Origin: Actinorhabdospora filicis
GTDB taxonomy: Bacteria > Actinomycetota > Actinomycetes > Mycobacteriales > Micromonosporaceae
Length of the DNA: 64,000 nt
Assembly: GCF_030269765.1 (NCBI RefSeq)
Contig: NZ_BSTX01000004.1
Location: 788,518 to 852,517, forward strand
Direction: 5' to 3'
A program made the position numbers and the translations under genes. The notes beneath the pieces are model-generated. The model ran no database searches. It had not been told where the DNA came from and saw only the letters and a list, made by a program, of their open reading frames with translations. Shown piece by piece: positions 48,894 to 57,991 of the stretch (its first letter is position 1; each line of letters begins with the position of its first letter).

Positions 48894-50534
48894 ATGCGCA
48901 CAAAGCGCGTCATGTCGGCCATCGCCGTCGCGGCCATCGCCGGACTGGTTGTGTCCGCGTGTGGCTCTGGTGGCGACGACGCAGGTAGCGGTTCTCAGGA
49001 ACTGAACCTGGGACTCGGCGAGCCGAAGAACCTCGTTCCCCCGAACGTCGGTGAGTCCGAGGGTGGCGAGGTGACTCGCCTCGTGTACTCGGGTCTCTAC
49101 ACGTACAACAACGACGGCTCGCTGAAGCCCGTCATCGCCGAGGGCCAGCCGACCTCGACCGACAACAAGGTCTGGACGATCAAGCTCAAGTCGGGCTGGA
49201 CCTTCCAGAACGGTGAGGCGATCGACGCCAACACCTTCAAGAAGGCCTGGGACTACACCGTTTACGGCCCCAACGCCAACAGCGGTTCCTACTTCTTCAA
49301 CAAGATCACCGGCTTTGCCGACACCCAGTCGGGTGCGGACCCGGACGGCGATGGCCCGCAGAAGGGCGCCGAGCCGAAGGCCAAGGAGCTCTCCGGTGTG
49401 AAGGTCGTCGACCCGACCACCATCCAGATCACCCTGGACACCCCGTGGGTCGTCTTCCCGGCGCTGCTGGGTTACACCGCGTTCTACCCGACCGCTGACG
49501 CGTGCCGCGCTCAGATCGAGGCCTGCAACGAGGCCCCGATCGGTAACGGCCCGTTCAAGTTCGTGGGCAAGTGGGAGCACAAGACCAGCATCAAGCTGGA
49601 GAAGTGGTCTGACTACAAGGGCGAGCAGCCCTCGTACCAGAAGCTGAACTTCACCATCTTCACCGGCTCCAACAACTCGCAGTGGGCGCCTTTCGAGGCC
49701 GGCAGCCTGGACATCGCGGCGCCGACTCCGGACAAGTACGAGTCTGCGAAGCAGAAGTACGGCGACCGGATGATCGAGGCCGACTCCCCGAGCACCTGGA
49801 GCCTGGGCTTCCCGTCCTACGACAACATCTACAAGGACCCGAAGGTTCGCCAGGCGTTCTCGCTGGCCGTTGACCGCCAGGGCATCATCGATGCGATCTT
49901 CACCGGCCGCGGCAAGCCGCTGGCCACGTTCATCCCGACGATGATCCCGGGTTACACCGAGGGCACCTGCGCCACCTACTGCAAGACCGACCCCGCCGCC
50001 GCGAAGGCGCTGCTGGACAGCAGCACCTGGCCGAAGGGCAAGAAGGTCGAGCTGTGGATCAACTCCGGTGGTACCGGTGAGAAGATCCTCAAGGCGATCG
50101 GCGACCAGCTCGCCAAGAACCTCGGCGTCGAGTACGAGATGAAGAACATCGAGTGGAATGACTTCCTGCAGAAGAAGCAGGACCACAAGCTCACCGGCCC
50201 GTTCTTCACCGGCTGGCAGCCGGACTACGCCGACTCCGAGAACTACATGGGTCCGCTGTACTACAGCGGTGCCAAGGACGGCAGCGACAACGACTTCGGC
50301 TACTACAACGCCGACTTCCAGAAGCTGATGGACGAGGGTAACGCCGCGCCGACCATCGCCGAGGCGCACGCCAAGTACACCGCCGCCGAGAAGATCCTGA
50401 CCGAGACCCTTCCGGTCGCGCCGCTCTACACCGGCCGTACCTCCACGGTCATCGGCGACAAGATCGACTTCAAGAGCGTGGACCGCAACCCGATCCTGGG
50501 TGGCATCGACTTCGTGAAGATCAAGCTCAAGTAG
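48894..50534 (+). CDS. Oligopeptide ABC transporter substrate-binding lipoprotein (operon 1)
   Basis: It has 546 residues; AGGAGG lies upstream. The lipobox VVSACGSG lipidates the N-terminus. The family 5 binding domain is shown by GEVTRLVYSGLYTYNNDGSLKPVIAEG and LKSGWTFQNGEAIDANTFKKAWDYTV, with the C-terminal WQPDYADSENYMGPLYYS typical of OppA/DppA. Its ligand is probably a di- or oligopeptide; no ligand-specific residues are recognised by eye. It heads an operon with two permeases and two ATPases. Confidence 0.92.
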   Translation: MRTKRVMSAIAVAAIAGLVVSACGSGGDDAGSGSQELNLGLGEPKNLVPPNVGESEGGEVTRLVYSGLYTYNNDGSLKPVIAEGQPTSTDNKVWTIKLKSGWTFQNGEAIDANTFKKAWDYTVYGPNANSGSYFFNKITGFADTQSGADPDGDGPQKGAEPKAKELSGVKVVDPTTIQITLDTPWVVFPALLGYTAFYPTADACRAQIEACNEAPIGNGPFKFVGKWEHKTSIKLEKWSDYKGEQPSYQKLNFTIFTGSNNSQWAPFEAGSLDIAAPTPDKYESAKQKYGDRMIEADSPSTWSLGFPSYDNIYKDPKVRQAFSLAVDRQGIIDAIFTGRGKPLATFIPTMIPGYTEGTCATYCKTDPAAAKALLDSSTWPKGKKVELWINSGGTGEKILKAIGDQLAKNLGVEYEMKNIEWNDFLQKKQDHKLTGPFFTGWQPDYADSENYMGPLYYSGAKDGSDNDFGYYNADFQKLMDEGNAAPTIAEAHAKYTAAEKILTETLPVAPLYTGRTSTVIGDKIDFKSVDRNPILGGIDFVKIKLK

Positions 50535-50568
50535 TTCCGCCTGATCTAGCGAGTCACGAGCAATAACC

Positions 50569-50613
50569 GAGGGTGGTGGCCGACCTGGAACGGTTCTGGC
50601 CACCACCCTCTTT
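50569..50613 (+). terminator. Intra-operon hairpin after the binding-protein gene
   Basis: A perfect 13-bp stem (GAGGGTGGTGGCC with its complement) with a 16-base loop is followed by TTT. Located between the binding-protein and permease genes, it likely raises relative expression of the former by attenuation or 3' end protection. Confidence 0.75.
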
Positions 50614-50662
50614 CCACGTTCTCGAACCGATCCGATGAGAAGAAAGAAGGAGGGAGGGTCCC

Positions 50663-51667
50663 GTGGGGCGTTATGTCATCAGGCGGCTACTCCAAGCGGT
50701 GCTGACGCTGAGCGTCGTCCTGTTCATGCTGCACTACCTGATGTCGCTGGCGATTCAGATCAACGGCAACCCGGTGCGCACGTTCTTCGGCGACAAACCG
50801 GTCAGCGACGAGTTGCTTCAGGCCACGATGGAGAAGTTCAATCTGGACGATCCGTGCCTGAAGTCGGTCGGCGATCCCTGTTGGGGGATGTTCACCGACC
50901 GGATGCAGCAGTGGAGTCACTTCGACTTCGGCACCGACTTCCAGTCGGTGAAGATCGGCGACTCGATCGCCAACGCCATCCCCGTCACCCTGACCATCTT
51001 CGCCATCACGACCGTGGTGTGGGCCCTCTTCGGCGTCACCGCCGGTGTGCTGGCGGCGATGAACCGGGGCCGCTTCATCGACTATCTCGTCCGGATCGGC
51101 ACGACCTTCACCCTCGCCATCCCCGGCTTCCTGATGCTGATCCTGGTGCAGAACATCTTCGGCGTCATCATCGGAAACTGGTTCCGGGAACAGTTCGGCA
51201 GAGAGAGTTTCCTCTCCCTGATCTTCCAGCCGACCTACAGCGCGAAGGCTCCCTTCCTCAGCCTGGTGATCCCCGGCATCGCCCTGGGCGTCTTCGGCAT
51301 CGCCGGCATCACCCGCCTGTCGCGCACCAGCATGCTGGAGAACCTGCGCTCCGACTTCGTGCGCACCGCCAAGGCAAAGGGCCTCAAGCGCACCCGCGTC
51401 ACGATCGTGCACACCCTCCGGAACTCGCTGATCCCCGTCGTTACGGTCATCGGGTTCGCGCTGGGCGACGCGCTCGGCGGTTCGGTGGTGCTCGAAGGCC
51501 TCTACAACATCCCGGGTCTGGGTCTGCTCGCCTTCAACGGCGTCAAGACCAATGACACCGCGGTGGTGATCGCGGTCGTCGCACTGGCCTCCGTGGTCTT
51601 CATGGTCACCAACCTGATCGTGGACCTCTTCTACGCCGTTCTGGACCCGAGGATTCGCTATGAGTGA
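50663..51667 (+). CDS. Peptide ABC importer permease (DppB/OppB type), operon 1
   Basis: The GTG follows a strong AAGGAGGGAGG. The 334-residue product starts MGRYVIRRLLQAVLTLSVVLFML, the typical OppB/DppB first helix, and has the EAA-loop RTAKAKGLKRTRVTIVHTLRNSLIPVVT that contacts the ATPases. Five or six helices span the membrane. Its end overlaps the next permease gene by eight bases. Confidence 0.92.
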   Translation: MGRYVIRRLLQAVLTLSVVLFMLHYLMSLAIQINGNPVRTFFGDKPVSDELLQATMEKFNLDDPCLKSVGDPCWGMFTDRMQQWSHFDFGTDFQSVKIGDSIANAIPVTLTIFAITTVVWALFGVTAGVLAAMNRGRFIDYLVRIGTTFTLAIPGFLMLILVQNIFGVIIGNWFREQFGRESFLSLIFQPTYSAKAPFLSLVIPGIALGVFGIAGITRLSRTSMLENLRSDFVRTAKAKGLKRTRVTIVHTLRNSLIPVVTVIGFALGDALGGSVVLEGLYNIPGLGLLAFNGVKTNDTAVVIAVVALASVVFMVTNLIVDLFYAVLDPRIRYE

Positions 51668-52568
51668 CGTCTCGACTCCCAAGCCGAGCAAGCAGCGCAG
51701 CCTGTGGAGCGACGCCTTCCACGACCTGCGCAAGCGACCCACGGTCATCGTCTCGGTCGTGGTGCTGCTCGTGGTCTTCGCGATCGCGTTCTTCCCCTCG
51801 CTGTTCACCTCGGTGGACTACAAGCAGTGCGACATCGCGCTGACCAAGGCGGGTCCGGTCTCCGGTCACCCCCTGGGCTTCGACGAGTTCGGCTGCGACC
51901 TGTACTCGCAGGCGATCTACGGAGCGGGTCCCTCCATCCAGCTCGCGCTGATGGTCGTCGTCATCACCCTGCTCGTCGGCGGCTTCATCGGCGTGCTGGC
52001 CGGCTTCTACGGCCGCTGGGTCGACGCGATCTTCTCCCGCATCGTCGACATCTTCAGCTCGGTGCCCTTCCTGCTCGGCTCGATCCTGCTGCTGGCGATG
52101 TTCCGCGACGTGGACCTGCCGCTGATCTCGGGACAGTTCGAGCTGATCATCCCGGCGGTGCTGACCCTGGCGCTGTTCGGCTGGACGAACACCATGCGCC
52201 TGATCCGCGCCAGCGTCATGGAGGCCCGCAGCCAGGACTACGTCCACGCGGCGCGGTCCCTGGGCGCCGCCGACGGCCGGATCATGTTCCGGCACATCCT
52301 CCCCAACGCGATGGCGCCCGTCGTATCGCTGATCCCGCTGTCCATCGGCGGTCTGATCAGCGCCGAGGCGACCCTGTCCTTCCTCGGGCTGGGCATCAAG
52401 CCGCCGTCGATCACCTGGGGCATCATGATCAGCAACGGGGCCGGCTGGTTCACCGGCGGCTACCCGCGACTGCTGATCGTGCCCAGTATCTTCCTGATCG
52501 TCACGGTTCTCGCGTTCGTGCTGCTCGGCGACGCGATCCGGGACGCCCTCGACCCGAAGCTGCGGTGA
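51660..52568 (+). CDS. Peptide ABC importer permease (DppC/OppC type), operon 1
   Basis: It has 302 residues with the OppC N-terminal helix (VIVSVVVLLVVFAIAFFPSLF) and the EAA loop (QDYVHAARSLGAADGRIMFRHILPNAMAPVV). The family signature GGLISAEATLSFLGLGIKPPSITWG is present near residue 235. It pairs with the DppB-type permease to form the channel. The next ATPase gene starts within its stop codon (GTGA). Confidence 0.93.
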   Translation: MSDVSTPKPSKQRSLWSDAFHDLRKRPTVIVSVVVLLVVFAIAFFPSLFTSVDYKQCDIALTKAGPVSGHPLGFDEFGCDLYSQAIYGAGPSIQLALMVVVITLLVGGFIGVLAGFYGRWVDAIFSRIVDIFSSVPFLLGSILLLAMFRDVDLPLISGQFELIIPAVLTLALFGWTNTMRLIRASVMEARSQDYVHAARSLGAADGRIMFRHILPNAMAPVVSLIPLSIGGLISAEATLSFLGLGIKPPSITWGIMISNGAGWFTGGYPRLLIVPSIFLIVTVLAFVLLGDAIRDALDPKLR

Positions 52569-53605
52569 GTCCAGTGGCAGATGTGAAGTTCCAGTCCGAG
52601 ATCCTGCCGGAGCTCGACCCCTCGGCGCCGCTGCTCGACGTCCGCGACCTCCAGGTGGAGTTCCGTACCCGCGACGGCATCGCCAAGGCGGTCAACGGCG
52701 CCAACTTCACCGTGAACCGCGGTGAGACCCTCGCCATCGTCGGTGAGTCCGGTTCCGGCAAGTCGGTGACCTCGCAGGCGATCATGGGCATCCTGGAGAC
52801 GCCCCCGGCGAAGATCGCCGGCGGTGAGGTGCTGTTCCACGGCGTCGATCTGCTGACGCTGTCCAAGGAGCGCAAGCGCCGCGTCCGCGCCAACCACGTG
52901 GCGATGGTCTTCCAGGACGCCCTGTCGGCGCTGAACCCGGTCTACACCGTCGGGTTCCAGCTCGCCGAGCTGTTCCGCAAGCACCGGGGCATGTCCAAGG
53001 CCGAGGCGAAGAAGAAGTCGCTGGAGCTGTTGGACCTGGTCAAGATCCCCGCCGCCGCGCAGCGGATCAACGAGTACCCGCACCAGTTCTCCGGCGGTAT
53101 GCGCCAGCGCGTCATGATCGCCATGGCGCTGGCCCTCGACCCGGACCTGCTGATCGCCGACGAGCCGACCACGGCCCTGGACGTCACGGTGCAGGCGCAG
53201 ATCATGCGCTTGCTGGCCGAGATCCAGGCCGAGCGGCAGATGGGCCTGATCCTGATCACCCACGACCTCGGCGTCGTCGCCGACGTCGCGGACAAGATCT
53301 CGGTCATGTACGCCGGCCGCATCGTCGAGCAGGCTCCCGTGCTGGACCTGTTCGGCAAGCCCGCGCACCCCTACACCAAGGCGCTGCTGCGGTCGATTCC
53401 GCGACTGGACACCAAGGGGCAGAAGCTTGAGGTCATCGAGGGCCTGCCGCCGGTGCTGACGAACATCCCGCCCGGCTGCGCCTTCGCGGCGCGCTGCCAC
53501 TACGCGCAGGACGTCTGCCGCACGGACATCCCGCTGTTGGAAACGGTGGCCGCCGACCGCGCCGCCGCCTGCCACTTCTCCGCGGAGGTGATCAACGGTG
53601 AGTGA
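52565..53605 (+). CDS. Peptide ABC importer ATPase (DppD/OppD type), operon 1
   Basis: GTG 52565 overlaps the permease stop and gives 346 residues (GTG 52574 is an alternative). Walker A is GESGSGKSVT, the signature is FSGGMRQRVMIAMAL and Walker B LLIADEPTTALDVTVQ, with the D-loop and LGVVADVADKISVMYAG. The C-terminal oligopeptide domain has HPYTKALL and the Cys-rich stretch CAFAARCHYAQDVC, which suggests an iron-sulfur binding motif as in the family. Confidence 0.93.
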   Translation: MSPVADVKFQSEILPELDPSAPLLDVRDLQVEFRTRDGIAKAVNGANFTVNRGETLAIVGESGSGKSVTSQAIMGILETPPAKIAGGEVLFHGVDLLTLSKERKRRVRANHVAMVFQDALSALNPVYTVGFQLAELFRKHRGMSKAEAKKKSLELLDLVKIPAAAQRINEYPHQFSGGMRQRVMIAMALALDPDLLIADEPTTALDVTVQAQIMRLLAEIQAERQMGLILITHDLGVVADVADKISVMYAGRIVEQAPVLDLFGKPAHPYTKALLRSIPRLDTKGQKLEVIEGLPPVLTNIPPGCAFAARCHYAQDVCRTDIPLLETVAADRAAACHFSAEVINGE

Positions 53606-54608
53606 CATCGCGTTGGAGGTCACCGACCTCAAGAAGCACTTCCCGATCAAGCAGGGCATCGTCTTCAAGTCCACCGTCGGTCAGGTCAAGGCCGTCGACG
53701 GCGTCAGCCTCCAGCTGCGCAAGGGCGAGACGCTCGGTGTCGTGGGCGAGTCGGGCTGCGGCAAGTCCACCCTCGCCAAGATGCTGGTGGGCCTGGAGAA
53801 GCCGACCGGCGGCTCGATCTCGGTGCGGGGTGAGGACGTCACGCGGCTCGGCAAGGCGGGCATGCGCCGGCTGCGCCGCAACGTCCAGATGGTGTTCCAG
53901 GACCCGTACACGTCGCTGAACCCGCGCATGACGGTCGGCGACATCATCGGCGAGCCCTTCGAGATCCACGAGGACGCCGTCCCGAAGTCCGGCCGCCGCC
54001 GCGCGGTGCAGGACCTGCTGGACATGGTCGGCCTGAACCCCGACCACATCAACCGGTACCCGCACCAGTTCTCCGGTGGTCAGCGTCAGCGCATCGGCAT
54101 CGCCCGCGCGCTGGCCCTGAAGCCGGAGATCCTGATCTGCGACGAGCCGGTCTCGGCGCTGGACGTGTCGATCCAGGGTCAGGTCATCAACCTCCTGGAG
54201 CAGCTCCAGGACGACCTGGGTCTGTCCTATGTGTTCATCGCCCACGACCTCTCGGTGGTCCGGCACATCTCCGACCGCGTGGCCGTGATGTACCTGGGCC
54301 GGGTCGTGGAGATCGGCAACGAGGACGAGATCTACGACTCGCCGATGCACCCGTACACGCAGGCGCTGCTGTCGGCGGTGCCGGTGCCGGACCCGACGCT
54401 GCGGGGTCACCGCGACGAGATCATCCTCGAAGGCGACGTGCCCTCGCCGGCCAACCCGCCCTCGGGCTGCCGGTTCCGCACGCGTTGCTGGAAGGCGACC
54501 GACAAGTGCGCCTCGGAGGAGCCGCTGCTGCAGATCCGGCAGGGCGCCCCGCACGCCAACGCGTGCCACTTCGCCGCGCCGCGCGACGTCGTCCACGCCG
54601 TCGACTAG
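53598..54608 (+). CDS. Peptide ABC importer ATPase (DppF/OppF type), operon 1
   Basis: GTG at 53598 overlaps the end of the upstream ATPase and gives 336 residues. Walker A is GESGCGKSTLAKM, signature FSGGQRQRIGIARAL, Walker B ICDEPVSALDVSIQ. NPRMTVGDIIGEPFEIHE and the C-terminal HPYTQALLSAVP and FRTRCWKATDKC are typical of OppF. It pairs with the upstream ATPase. A strong terminator follows it. Confidence 0.93.
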   Translation: MSDIALEVTDLKKHFPIKQGIVFKSTVGQVKAVDGVSLQLRKGETLGVVGESGCGKSTLAKMLVGLEKPTGGSISVRGEDVTRLGKAGMRRLRRNVQMVFQDPYTSLNPRMTVGDIIGEPFEIHEDAVPKSGRRRAVQDLLDMVGLNPDHINRYPHQFSGGQRQRIGIARALALKPEILICDEPVSALDVSIQGQVINLLEQLQDDLGLSYVFIAHDLSVVRHISDRVAVMYLGRVVEIGNEDEIYDSPMHPYTQALLSAVPVPDPTLRGHRDEIILEGDVPSPANPPSGCRFRTRCWKATDKCASEEPLLQIRQGAPHANACHFAAPRDVVHAVD

Positions 54609-54625
54609 GGCACCAACGGCACTTC

Positions 54626-54668
54626 GGCGCCGTGTTCGGGAGGAGACTCCCGGGCACGGCGCCTTTTT
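54626..54668 (+). terminator. Terminator of importer operon 1
   Basis: A 9-bp outer stem (GGCGCCGTG with CACGGCGCC) with an internal stem, followed by TTTTT. Confidence 0.9.
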
Positions 54669-54750
54669 GTTCCCCCTCGGCGGCGCAGTGTCATCGCCTC
54701 GCGATGATCGGTGACCACCGGTGATGTGATCGACACCTCACTGGCGAAGC

Positions 54751-54799
54751 GGCCCGCGGGTAGAAGCCAACAGGGCAGTCTCTCTCATACCCGCGGGCC
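54751..54799. other. Long-looped 12-bp inverted repeat in the gap between importer operons
   Basis: GGCCCGCGGGTA pairs perfectly with TACCCGCGGGCC across a 25-base loop. It is not adjacent to a stop codon and lies 264 bases before the next gene, so it may be an operator, leader structure or small RNA end. The remaining parts of the 454-base gap hold the CRP-like site at 55009 and no ORF. Confidence 0.5.
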
Positions 54800-55008
54800 A
54801 CGCCAGACGATTAATGGCCCAGTACAGTCCGGACGCGCCTTAACGCTCGTTTGTGGACGTCTGGGATCCGCCCTTCCGAGCAGCCATAACATGCGTCCAT
54901 AGCCGGCCTCTGTCCGCCGGGTTTTCGTGATCCAGTTGTTACCCAACCGTTGGCGGACGGCGCCCTGTGACCGGGGCCTCAGGGGTTAGGTTGCAGCGAA
55001 GCACACCA

Positions 55009-55026
55009 CAGTGAACGTCGTCACTG
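55009..55026. promoter_or_regulatory. CRP/FNR-like site before importer operon 2
   Basis: CAGTGA-N6-TCACTG contains GTGA-N6-TCAC, the core of CRP family sites, and ends 36 bases before the first start codon of operon 2. Confidence 0.45.
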
Positions 55027-55062
55027 TGTTCGGTTGTGGGTTTGGAAGGACGGACGGTTGCG

Positions 55063-56085
55063 ATGAGCGGAACCATGGAGCCGATGGTCACCGAGACCGC
55101 CGGTCCCGGGGTCGCCGTCATGGCGGAGATCCCGGAGGCCGAGGCGAGGAAGTTCGTCGGTCTCTCTCCGGGCAAGCTCGCCTGGCGTCGGCTGAAGCGG
55201 GACAAGGTGGCGTTCTGGTCCTTCGTGACCGTCGTCGTCATGTTCGTCGTGGCGTACGGCGCGCCACTGATCTCCCTGCTGTACGGCAAGGACTACACGA
55301 CCATGAACTCCGATCTGCTGGACGCCTACGGTCGCCCGTTGGGCTACCTCAACGGTGTCAGCGGAGAGCACTGGCTCGGCATCCAGATCGGAACCGGGCG
55401 CGACGTCTTCATGCAGATGATCTACGGCATGCGGACCTCGATGACGATCTCGTTCGTCTCGGCGGTCGGCGCCATCTTCTTCGGTGTGGTGGTCGGCATC
55501 ATCGCCGGCTACTTCGGCGGCTGGATCGACGCGATCATCAGCTGGTTCATCGACTTCATGCTCTCCTTCCCGTTCCTCATCTTCGCCATGGCCGCGGTGC
55601 CGATCTTCGCCAACGTGGTGGTCGGTGAGGCCAAGGAGGTCCCGGGCTGGATCAACGCCAGCTTCCTGATCATGGTGTTCCTGATCTTCGGCTGGACGGG
55701 CACCGCGCGTCTGGTGCGCGGTCAGGTGATCGGGCTGCGCGAGCGCGAGTTCGTCGAGGCCGCGCGCGCCTCCGGCGCCGGGCCCATGCACATCATCTTC
55801 CGGCAGCTCCTCCCCAACGTCTGGGCGCCGATCCTGGTGTCCTTCTCGATGGCCGTGCCGGCGTTCATCGCCGCCGAGGCCGCGCTGTCCTTCCTCGGCA
55901 TCGGTGTCCTGGAGCCGACTCCCGACCTGGGACGTCTGGTCGGCCAGGCCGTGGCGACGATGCAGCTCGACGGCATGTGGATGTACCTCCTTGTGACGGG
56001 TGGCGCCGTCTTCCTGCTGGTCCTCGCGTTCAACCTGTTCGGCGACGCGCTGCGGGACGCACTGGACCCCAAGTCCTCGCGGTAG
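55063..56085 (+). CDS. Peptide ABC importer permease (DppC/OppC type), operon 2
   Basis: The 340-residue product has an extended N-terminal cytoplasmic segment of about 45 residues, then a first helix (FWSFVTVVVMFVVAYGAPLISLLY), a further five helices and the EAA loop REREFVEAARASGAGPMHIIFRQLLPNVWAPI. FIAAEAALSFLGIGVLEPTPDLGRLV is the family signature. Unusually it is the first gene of its operon, before a binding protein, instead of after a DppB gene. Confidence 0.9.
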   Translation: MSGTMEPMVTETAGPGVAVMAEIPEAEARKFVGLSPGKLAWRRLKRDKVAFWSFVTVVVMFVVAYGAPLISLLYGKDYTTMNSDLLDAYGRPLGYLNGVSGEHWLGIQIGTGRDVFMQMIYGMRTSMTISFVSAVGAIFFGVVVGIIAGYFGGWIDAIISWFIDFMLSFPFLIFAMAAVPIFANVVVGEAKEVPGWINASFLIMVFLIFGWTGTARLVRGQVIGLREREFVEAARASGAGPMHIIFRQLLPNVWAPILVSFSMAVPAFIAAEAALSFLGIGVLEPTPDLGRLVGQAVATMQLDGMWMYLLVTGGAVFLLVLAFNLFGDALRDALDPKSSR

Positions 56086-56123
56086 TTACTGCGAGCGCAA
56101 CTCTCGATGGGAGAGAGAACATA

Positions 56124-57878
56124 ATGAAACGCCGTAATGTGGCGGCTATAGCCGCCACGCTCTCGGCCGCGCTGATCGTGGCCGGGTGCAGCAAGAACAA
56201 GGGCGATGACGGAGCTGGCGACAATGGCCAGTACGAGACCCGCAACAGCCTCATCGGCACCGCCGAGGACTCCAAGGGCCCGGCTCCGGAGATGCCCGGT
56301 GGCCGCAAGGGCGGCACGATCACGTTCCTGCAGAACAACGACTTCGCGCACCTGGACCCGGCGAAGGTCTACGTTTCGACGTTCTCGGCGACCGCGAACC
56401 TGATCTACCGGCCCCTGACCACCTACAAGGAGACGCTCCTCCCGGACGGCTCCATTGAGATGCGCCTCGTCGGCGACCTCGCGGTGGACCCGGGCAAGAA
56501 CGTCAAGAACGACTGCACCGTCTGGGAGTTCACCCTCAAGGACGGCCTCAAGTACGAGGACGGCTCGCCGATCAAGGCCGCCGACATCGCCTACGGTGTC
56601 GCGCGCGCCTTCGCTCCGGAGGCTGCCGCCGGTCCCCACTACATCCAGCAGTGGCTGGCCGGGGACAAGAACTACAACGCGACCTACAAGGGCCCGTACA
56701 ACGGTGGCGCGAAGGTCCCGCCCGGTGTGACGGTCGACGGCGACAAGAAGATCACCTTCACCTTCAACTCGCCGCACTGCGACATGCCGTTCGCGGCCGC
56801 GATGACCACCACCGCGCCGGTGCCCGAGGCCAAGGACACCAAGGAGGCCTACGACTCGGTGCCCTTCTCGTCGGGCCCGTACAAGATCAAGAGCCACACG
56901 CGCGGCACGTCCATGGAGCTCGTCCGCAACGAGCACTGGGACCCCAGCACCGACGCGACCCGGCACCAGTACCCCGACAGCTTCGTGTGGAAGTTCGGCA
57001 GCGACATCGTCGCGACGACCAACCGCCTGAAGACCGACGAGGACCCGAACATGGCCACCTACGCCGGTGTCGACCCGGCGCAGTCGGCCGCGATCTGGAC
57101 CGACCCGGCCCTGCGCAAGCGCAGCATCGCCGGTAGCACCCAGTTCGTGTGGTACCTGAACATCAACACGCAGCGGGTGACCGACGTCAACGTCCGCAAG
57201 GCGCTGAACATCGCCTTCGACAAGACGCACTACCAGCAGCTGAACGGTGGCCCGCCGGCCGGTGAGATCGCCTCCACGGTCATGTCGCCGACCACCGCCG
57301 GTTACAAGAAGTTCGACGCGTTCGGTGTCCCGCCCGCGGGTGACCCGGAGAAGGCCAAGACCCTGCTGGGCGGCAAGTCCGTCAAGCTGACCTACGCCTA
57401 CGGCAACACCCCGGTCGGCCAGCAGATCGCCGCGGCGATCAAGGAGGACCTGGCCAAGGCCGGCTTCGACATCGAGCTGGTGGCCGTCGACGCCGAGCGC
57501 TACTACGACGTCATCGGCGACAAGGCCAACAAGTACGACTTCTACATCTCCGGCTGGGGTGCCGACTGGCCGCTCGGCTCGACGATCATCCCGCCGACCC
57601 TGGACGGCCGTGAGATCACCGACCAGGGCAACTACAACTCGGCCTACTTCGACAACGCCGAGGTCAAGACCGAGATCGACCGGATCATGAAGCTTCCCGT
57701 GGAGCAGGCCGCCCCCGAGTGGGCCAAGCTCGACCAGAAGATCATGACCGATTACGCGCCGGTCGTTCCGCTGCTGTACGACGGGGCGTTCTCGCTGTAC
57801 GGCTCCAACATCGGTGGCGCCTACCTGAGCAAGGTGAGCGGCTGCGTCAACCCGGCCTCCCTCTTCCTGAAGAGCTGA
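56124..57878 (+). CDS. Peptide ABC transporter substrate-binding lipoprotein, operon 2 copy 1
   Basis: The product has 584 residues with lipobox IVAGCSKN. The family 5 fold is shown by LANLIYRPLTTYKE-like start (ATANLIYRPLTTYKE), FTLKDGLKYEDGSPIKAADIAYGVARAF, and WHWDP-type C-terminal pieces (ISGWGADWPLGSTIIPPTLDGRE). TAEDSKGPAPE after the Cys and the overall length are shared with the second binding protein at 61280. It is followed by a DppB-type permease, so it is translated with the transporter. Confidence 0.9.
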   Translation: MKRRNVAAIAATLSAALIVAGCSKNKGDDGAGDNGQYETRNSLIGTAEDSKGPAPEMPGGRKGGTITFLQNNDFAHLDPAKVYVSTFSATANLIYRPLTTYKETLLPDGSIEMRLVGDLAVDPGKNVKNDCTVWEFTLKDGLKYEDGSPIKAADIAYGVARAFAPEAAAGPHYIQQWLAGDKNYNATYKGPYNGGAKVPPGVTVDGDKKITFTFNSPHCDMPFAAAMTTTAPVPEAKDTKEAYDSVPFSSGPYKIKSHTRGTSMELVRNEHWDPSTDATRHQYPDSFVWKFGSDIVATTNRLKTDEDPNMATYAGVDPAQSAAIWTDPALRKRSIAGSTQFVWYLNINTQRVTDVNVRKALNIAFDKTHYQQLNGGPPAGEIASTVMSPTTAGYKKFDAFGVPPAGDPEKAKTLLGGKSVKLTYAYGNTPVGQQIAAAIKEDLAKAGFDIELVAVDAERYYDVIGDKANKYDFYISGWGADWPLGSTIIPPTLDGREITDQGNYNSAYFDNAEVKTEIDRIMKLPVEQAAPEWAKLDQKIMTDYAPVVPLLYDGAFSLYGSNIGGAYLSKVSGCVNPASLFLKS

Positions 57879-57991
57879 CCGGAAACCAGTTAGGCAACGT
57901 CCGGTGTGGACGGGCTCGTCCCGTCCGCACCGGACCCCGATCGACCGACAGACCGACACGGCGCGGCGCCGCCGAACCTGAGGTGGAACTG

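Noticed and set aside
52319..52330. Further TCGTAT box near 52319
   Set aside because: It is inside a permease coding sequence and lacks the ACC element at 16 bases.
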